This document shows, piece after piece, positions 57,984 to 64,000 of a DNA stretch of 64,000 bases. The DNA comes from Stutzerimonas kunmingensis (GTDB taxonomy: Bacteria; Pseudomonadota; Gammaproteobacteria; Pseudomonadales; Pseudomonadaceae): positions 62,001 through 126,000 of the forward strand of contig NZ_JACXXG010000003.1 of NCBI RefSeq assembly GCF_014764705.1, read 5' to 3'. The notes under the pieces were generated by a model that was given only the letters and a program-made list of their open reading frames with translations, searched no databases and had not been told where the DNA came from. The translations under genes and the position numbers were made by a program. Positions within the stretch are counted from its first letter, which is position 1; each line of letters opens with the position of its first letter.

Positions 57984-58415
57984 ATGAATCAGTCCATGAA
58001 TCAGCTCAATGAGCTTATCGAGATCACCCGCGACGGGCAGCGTTTCTACCAGCATGCTGCCGACGAAGTAAAGGACGTCGAGCTGCAGCACCTGTTTCGC
58101 GACCTGGCCCAAGCCAAGACGCAGATCATCCAGGCGCTTAGCGTAAAGGTTGCGACCAGCCATGAGCACCCGTCGCAGGGTGGGACGCTGACCGGCCGGA
58201 TGCGCGAACTCTATGCCAACACGCGATCACGCATCGGCGACCACGACAGGGCCTATGTCGACCAGCTGGAGCAGACCGAAGCCAACATACTGCATGCCTT
58301 CGAGAATGCCGTCGGCGATGCCGAGCCGGATGTCAGGGCATTGCTCGCCATCGAGCTGCCCAAGCTGCGTACCTGCCATGAGCGCATGCGGCAGCTCAAG
58401 GAGGCCAGGCATTGA
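57984..58415 (+). CDS. DUF2383 / PA2169-type four-helix-bundle protein
   Basis: 143 residues from the ATG at 57984, with AGGAGGT seven bases upstream. It is ferritin-like in outline: LNELIEITRDGQRFYQHAADEV, LQHLFRDLAQAKTQIIQAL, AYVDQLEQTEANILHAFENAV and LPKLRTCHERMRQLKEARH by position. PA2169 family proteins have unknown function and are often expressed under stress or in stationary phase. It is transcribed from a sigma54 promoter, divergent from algB. Confidence 0.88.
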   Translation: MNQSMNQLNELIEITRDGQRFYQHAADEVKDVELQHLFRDLAQAKTQIIQALSVKVATSHEHPSQGGTLTGRMRELYANTRSRIGDHDRAYVDQLEQTEANILHAFENAVGDAEPDVRALLAIELPKLRTCHERMRQLKEARH

Positions 58416-58489
58416 GCGTTCGTGCAAAACGCCCGGCATTGCCGGGGTGCTCATGCAAATTGAGTTGCCAAGGCGCCGAACATAATCTA

Positions 58490-58502
58490 TAACGTATTGA
58501 TT
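58490..58502 (+). promoter_or_regulatory. IHF consensus site upstream of the 78-aa protein gene
   Basis: TAACGTATTGATT is a perfect match to YAANNNNTTGATW. It lies in an AT-rich block and ends 29 bases before the GG of the sigma54 promoter, a typical place for IHF to bend DNA toward an upstream activator. GCAA and TTGC form an inverted pair at 58455-58458 and 58465-58468. Confidence 0.65.
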
Positions 58503-58530
58503 TATAAGGTTTTTAAATTGTAATGCGGGC

Positions 58531-58546
58531 TGGCACGGCGCCTGCA
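58531..58546 (+). promoter_or_regulatory. Sigma54 promoter of the 78-aa protein gene
   Basis: TGGCACGGCGCCTGCA has GG-N10-GC and a complete TGGCACG -24 element. Transcription would start near 58557, 38 bases before the ATG. Confidence 0.82.
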
Positions 58547-58594
58547 ATATCCCCTTCAACGAAACGACGTCGCCACGCTTAGAAGGAGTTGAGG

Positions 58595-58831
58595 ATGAAT
58601 CGCCAAGCCCGCTTTTCATTGGCCAGCAAGGGGTTCCTCTCTGCTGCGGTAGTCATGCTGATCATGGGTGCCGAGCGCCCGCTGTCGCAACCGCTCAGCC
58701 AGGCGCAACAGAATTCAGCGGAACGAATCGGCATGTATGACGCTCAACCTATTGAGCTCATGCGGACCGGCCAAGAGCCGCAGACCATCGACTATCGCCA
58801 GGCGCCGTCTGAACAGCGCTGGGTATTCTGA
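58595..58831 (+). CDS. Small exported protein of unknown function, 78 aa
   Basis: 78 residues from the ATG at 58595, with AGAAGGAG eight bases upstream. The N-terminus is a signal peptide or anchor (RFSLASKGFLSAAVVMLIMGA). The rest is polar and Gln-rich (SQPLSQAQQNSAERIGMYD, QTIDYRQAPSEQRW) with no cysteine and no known domain that I recognise. It is expressed from its own sigma54 promoter with an IHF site, between the DUF2383 and DUF1328 genes. Confidence 0.8.
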   Translation: MNRQARFSLASKGFLSAAVVMLIMGAERPLSQPLSQAQQNSAERIGMYDAQPIELMRTGQEPQTIDYRQAPSEQRWVF

Positions 58832-58940
58832 GCAACGAAGGGGACGTGCAAGCGAATCAGCAAGGATGCTTTACACACTCGATGCCGATCGGACTGACCG
58901 ATCCGCTGAGAACCGTTCCTGAAACAAGAGGAGTCTCACC

Positions 58941-59111
58941 ATGCTGAGTTGGGCCATTACCTTCCTGATCATCGCCATCATCGCTGCGGTACTGGGCTTC
59001 GGTGGCATCGCAGGCACTGCAACGGGTATCGCCAAGATCCTGTTCGTGGTCTTCCTGGTTCTGTTCGTAGCGTCGCTGATATTCGGCCGCGGCCGCGGTC
59101 CACGCGTGTGA
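58941..59111 (+). CDS. DUF1328 (UPF0391) small membrane protein
   Basis: 56 residues with two membrane helices: [21 protein letters not shown] and [16 protein letters not shown] by position, joined by a short GTATGIAK turn. The ATG at 58941 is preceded by AGAGGAG. The family (E. coli YtjA) is found widely in stress-induced clusters with CsbD or DUF883 proteins; the function is unknown. It may be co-transcribed with the 78-aa gene 109 bases upstream, although an inverted repeat (GATCGG/CCGATC, 58887-58903) lies between them. Confidence 0.9.
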   Translation: MLSWAITFLIIAIIAAVLGFGGIAGTATGIAKILFVVFLVLFVASLIFGRGRGPRV

Positions 59112-59535
59112 TGCAATCGATGGCCGCCCGCAAGGGCGGCTGATTGAGGAGTTTCAGCGGCATAGGAAGCCAATTTCGCCGGGTCATGTTCGGCTTTCGA
59201 AGGTGATCCAGAGCGCGCGGGCCTAACCGTTCCGCGCGCTTCACCCCTCAGCGGGGGGAACCAGGGGGTCGGGTTGTTCTGCATCGCGGAGCGACCTAGG
59301 GGTACAGGGAGTACCTCCTAATCGGACCGGGTTCTGTGAAGCTGCGGCCGGGGGCGCTATCGCTCCCGGCATGCAGCAACAAATGTCCGATCTGCTTCAT
59401 CGTCCTTCGCAGTCTCTCCACTCATCTCGCAGTCCCTCTACCTCATCGTTTTCCTCTTGCCGTCTACTGATCTGCGGATGACCCGTGCGCGCGCGCACCG
59501 CTATCATCGCGTCCAGCTTTCGACGGGAGAACGAC
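59112..59535. other. Gap between DUF1328 and the SpmAB gene
   Basis: About 420 bases with no credible coding region. GCCGCCC/GGGCGGC (59123-59140) just after the DUF1328 stop is a likely transcript end, and GCCGGG/CCCGGC (59347-59370) is a second strong hairpin. Neither has a long T-run. A promoter for the next gene is not clear. Confidence 0.5.
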
Positions 59536-60765
59536 ATGCTCAACGGCCTCTGGCTGGGCTTTTTTCTGATCGCCGCGGTTGCCGCCCTCGGGCGCTGGCT
59601 GATCGGTGGCGACCCTGCAGTGTTCGCCGCGCTGGTGGAAAGCCTGTTCGCCATGGCCAAGCTGGCCGTAGAAGTGATGATCGTGCTGTTCGGCACCTTG
59701 ACGTTGTGGCTGGGCTTTTTGCGCATCGCGGAAAAGGCCGGGCTTATCGAACTCCTCGCGCGTCTGCTCGGGCCATTGTTCCGCCGCTTGATGCCCGAAG
59801 TGCCGGCAGGCCATCCGGCGCTGGGACTGATCACCCTGAACTTCGCCGCCAACGGCCTCGGACTGGACAACGCCGCGACGCCAATCGGCCTCAAGGCGAT
59901 GCGCGCGCTGCAGGAGCTCAATCCGCTGCCGACCGTGGCCAGCAATGCGCAGATCCTGTTTCTGGTGCTCAACACCTCATCGCTGACGCTGTTGCCGGTG
60001 TCGATCTTCATGTACCGCGTACAGCAGGGCGCGGAAGACCCGACCTTGGTCTTTCTGCCGATCCTCCTGGCGACCAGTGCGTCTTCGCTGGCCGGCCTGC
60101 TGGCGGTGGCACTGGTGCAGCGGCTGCGCCTTTGGGACCCACTGGTGCTGGCCTACTTCGTCCCCGGTGCGCTGCTGCTCGGTGGCTTCATGGCGCTGCT
60201 GGCCGGGCTGTCGGCGACCGCACTGGCGTCGCTGTCTTCGTTGCTGGGCAACCTGACCCTGTTCGGTCTGATCATCGCCTTTCTGGTCGTCGGCGCGCTG
60301 CGCAAGGTGCCGGTGTACGAGGCATTCGTCGAGGGCGCGCAGGAGGGCTTCGATGTCGCCAAGAGCCTGTTGCCCTACCTGATCGCCATGCTCTGTGCGA
60401 TCGGCGCCCTGCGTGCATCCGGCGCGCTGGATTTCGGTCTGGAAGGCATTCGCTGGCTGGTGGAGTCGCTGGGCTGGGACACGCGCTTCGTCGATGCCCT
60501 GCCGACTGCGCTGGTCAAACCGTTTTCCGGCAGTGCGGCGCGAGCGATGCTGATCGAGACCATGCAGAGTCAGGGCGTGGACAGCTTCCCGGCACTGGTG
60601 GCGGCGACGGTACAGGGCAGTACCGAGACGACCTTCTATGTGCTGGCGGTGTACTTTGGCGCGGTAGGCATCCAGCGCGCGCGCCATGCGGTGGGCTGCG
60701 CGATAGTGGCGGATCTGGCCGGCATCATCGCCGCGATTGCCGTGTGCTACTGGTTCTTCGGCTGA
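59536..60765 (+). CDS. Fused SpmA-SpmB nucleoside-recognition-domain membrane protein
   Basis: 409 residues from the ATG at 59536, with GGGAGA upstream. About nine membrane segments. The first half resembles SpmA (NFAANGLGLDNAATPIGLKAM by position, NTSSLTLLPVSIFMYR) and the second half SpmB (PVYEAFVEGAQEGFDVAKSLLPYLIAML and VKPFSGSAARAM by position, QGSTETTFYVLAVYFG). In Bacillus these two are separate spore-maturation proteins; in non-sporing bacteria the fusion is an inner-membrane protein of unknown, probably transport-related, role. Confidence 0.88.
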   Translation: MLNGLWLGFFLIAAVAALGRWLIGGDPAVFAALVESLFAMAKLAVEVMIVLFGTLTLWLGFLRIAEKAGLIELLARLLGPLFRRLMPEVPAGHPALGLITLNFAANGLGLDNAATPIGLKAMRALQELNPLPTVASNAQILFLVLNTSSLTLLPVSIFMYRVQQGAEDPTLVFLPILLATSASSLAGLLAVALVQRLRLWDPLVLAYFVPGALLLGGFMALLAGLSATALASLSSLLGNLTLFGLIIAFLVVGALRKVPVYEAFVEGAQEGFDVAKSLLPYLIAMLCAIGALRASGALDFGLEGIRWLVESLGWDTRFVDALPTALVKPFSGSAARAMLIETMQSQGVDSFPALVAATVQGSTETTFYVLAVYFGAVGIQRARHAVGCAIVADLAGIIAAIAVCYWFFG

Positions 60766-60824
60766 GCCGAAGCCGCGCACTGCCCGGCTCCGAATCTGAC
60801 GGGCGTTTATAGCGCTTAAAAAAA

Positions 60825-60859
60825 GAAACCCCGACCACATTTACTGTGGCCGGGGTTTC
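60825..60859. terminator. Bidirectional terminator between SpmAB and TRAP permease
   Basis: GAAACCCCGACCAC pairs with GTGGCCGGGGTTTC across an 7-base loop, with an A-run upstream (60818-60824). It serves the two convergent genes. Confidence 0.85.
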
Positions 60860-60876
60860 TCTTGCAGCGACTGCAG

Positions 60877-63429
<2,553 letters not shown>

Positions 63430-63463
63430 GAATTGAGGCCTGTTTTTTCAGGTAACGGAACCG

Positions 63464-63498
63464 CGAAAACCCGTGGCCATACGGCGCACGGGTTTTCG
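63464..63498 (-). terminator. Long perfect hairpin between TAXI binding protein and permease
   Basis: CGAAAACCCGTG and CACGGGTTTTCG form a perfect 12-bp stem with an 11-base loop in the 120-base gap. There is no T-run after it on the minus strand, so it more likely protects the 3' end of the binding-protein message or partly blocks readthrough. Confidence 0.55.
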
Positions 63499-63549
63499 GC
63501 TAAGGCATCGACGTTCAGGGCCGCATCCGCGACGCGGCCCCGCTGAGCC

Positions 63550-64000
63550 TTACAGCCAGCCGCGTTCCTTGTAGTAACGCTCGGCGCCTTCATGCAGCGG
63601 CGCGCTCAGGCCGACTTCGATCATCTCTTCCGGCTTGAGATCCTTGAATGCCGGGTGCAGACGCTGGAAGCGCTCGATGTTCTCGAACACCGACTTCACC
63701 AGCTGGTAGACCACTTCGGCATCGACCTTGGCAGTAGTGGACAGCACGGCTTTGCCACCGATGGACTGCGTCGGCTGGTCGTTGCCCTTGTACAGGCCGC
63801 CAGGGATCTCAGCCTTGGTGTAGTAGCTCTTGGCAGCCAGCAGCTTGTCGATTTCCGGGCCGGTGATCGGCACCAGAACTGCATCGACGGTGGTGGTGGC
63901 TTCCTGGATGGCGCCATTCGGATGACCGACGAAGTAGGTCATGGCGTCGATGTTGTTGTCGCCCAGAGCGCTGGCCTGTTCGGCCGGCTTCAGTTCGGCG
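63550..64000 (-). CDS. TAXI family TRAP transporter solute-binding protein, 5' end cut by window edge
   Basis: The frame is open from the right edge to the TAA at 63550-63552, about 149 codons of the C-terminal part. It contains LGDNNIDAMTYFVGHPNGAIQE, the TAXI signature region DAVLVPITGPEIDKLL, YYTKAEIPGGLYKGNDQPTQSIGGKAVL by position, and the helical end with HEGAERYYKERGW. An internal ATG at 63942 is not the start, since the homology continues upstream. It delivers substrate to the permease at 60877-63429. Confidence 0.93.
   Translation of the reverse strand, partial: AELKPAEQASALGDNNIDAMTYFVGHPNGAIQEATTTVDAVLVPITGPEIDKLLAAKSYYTKAEIPGGLYKGNDQPTQSIGGKAVLSTTAKVDAEVVYQLVKSVFENIERFQRLHPAFKDLKPEEMIEVGLSAPLHEGAERYYKERGWL

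Overview
The window is a 64 kb stretch of a GC-rich gammaproteobacterial chromosome, almost certainly a Pseudomonas of the stutzeri group (Stutzerimonas). The di-heme cytochrome c4 at 49053-49685 reads like the Pseudomonas stutzeri protein as I remember it, and the gene order in most blocks is the one familiar from Pseudomonas aeruginosa core chromosome. Genes are dense. There is no transposase, integrase, phage or CRISPR array.

Layout. (1) 1-6.7 kb, minus strand: two orphan periplasmic solute-binding proteins (one cut by the left edge) flank a Fur-type iron-uptake operon (TonB receptor, DUF3649, PepSY-TM, DUF3325) and a secreted SNase-like nuclease. (2) 6.9-10.9 kb: a decayed type I restriction-modification locus beside tRNA-Phe. 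hsdM is intact, hsdS is cut to about 86 codons, a RhuM-Fic gene starts inside the hsdS remnant, and hsdR keeps only its C-terminal half with upstream in-frame stops. (3) 11-15.3 kb, minus: yggX, mutY, asmA, panM. (4) 15.4-20.1 kb, minus: a nitrate ABC transporter (nrtABD type) behind a sigma54 promoter and a leader with a terminator hairpin, with the NasR-type antiterminator upstream. (5) 20.2-25.2 kb, plus: hisB-hisH-DUF2164-hisA-hisF, then two more orphan binding proteins. (6) 25.2-30.3 kb, minus: gpmI-envC-ctpA-yibQ (glycolysis and cell-envelope/division hydrolase control). (7) 30.4-33.8 kb: rhodanese-like protein, grxC, secB, quinone oxidoreductase, FliL-like, EVE.

(8) 34-40.4 kb: 5-formyl-THF cyclo-ligase, 6S RNA, zapA and a ZapB-like protein on minus; ygfB, pepP, ubiH, a DUF4442 protein and ubiI/visC on plus (ubiquinone synthesis). 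(9) 40.5-48 kb, plus: a ferric-iron ABC binding protein and permease without an ATPase, then gcvT-gcvH-gcvP. (10) 48.1-54.5 kb: engB (minus), cytochrome c4, dsbA, an EEP-family protein, a diguanylate cyclase, an AmpDh2-like amidase and DUF1330. (11) 54.5-59.1 kb: kinB-algB on minus, and divergently three small stress-type genes (DUF2383, a 78-aa exported protein, DUF1328), two of them behind sigma54 promoters that each have an IHF-type site at the same distance. (12) 59.5-64 kb: a SpmA-SpmB fusion, then a TAXI-type TRAP transporter (fused permease, and a binding protein cut by the right edge).

The most unusual parts are the eroded RM/RhuM-Fic locus, the matched sigma54/IHF promoters next to algB, the sigma54 plus ANTAR leader of the nitrate transporter, and the four permease-less binding proteins.
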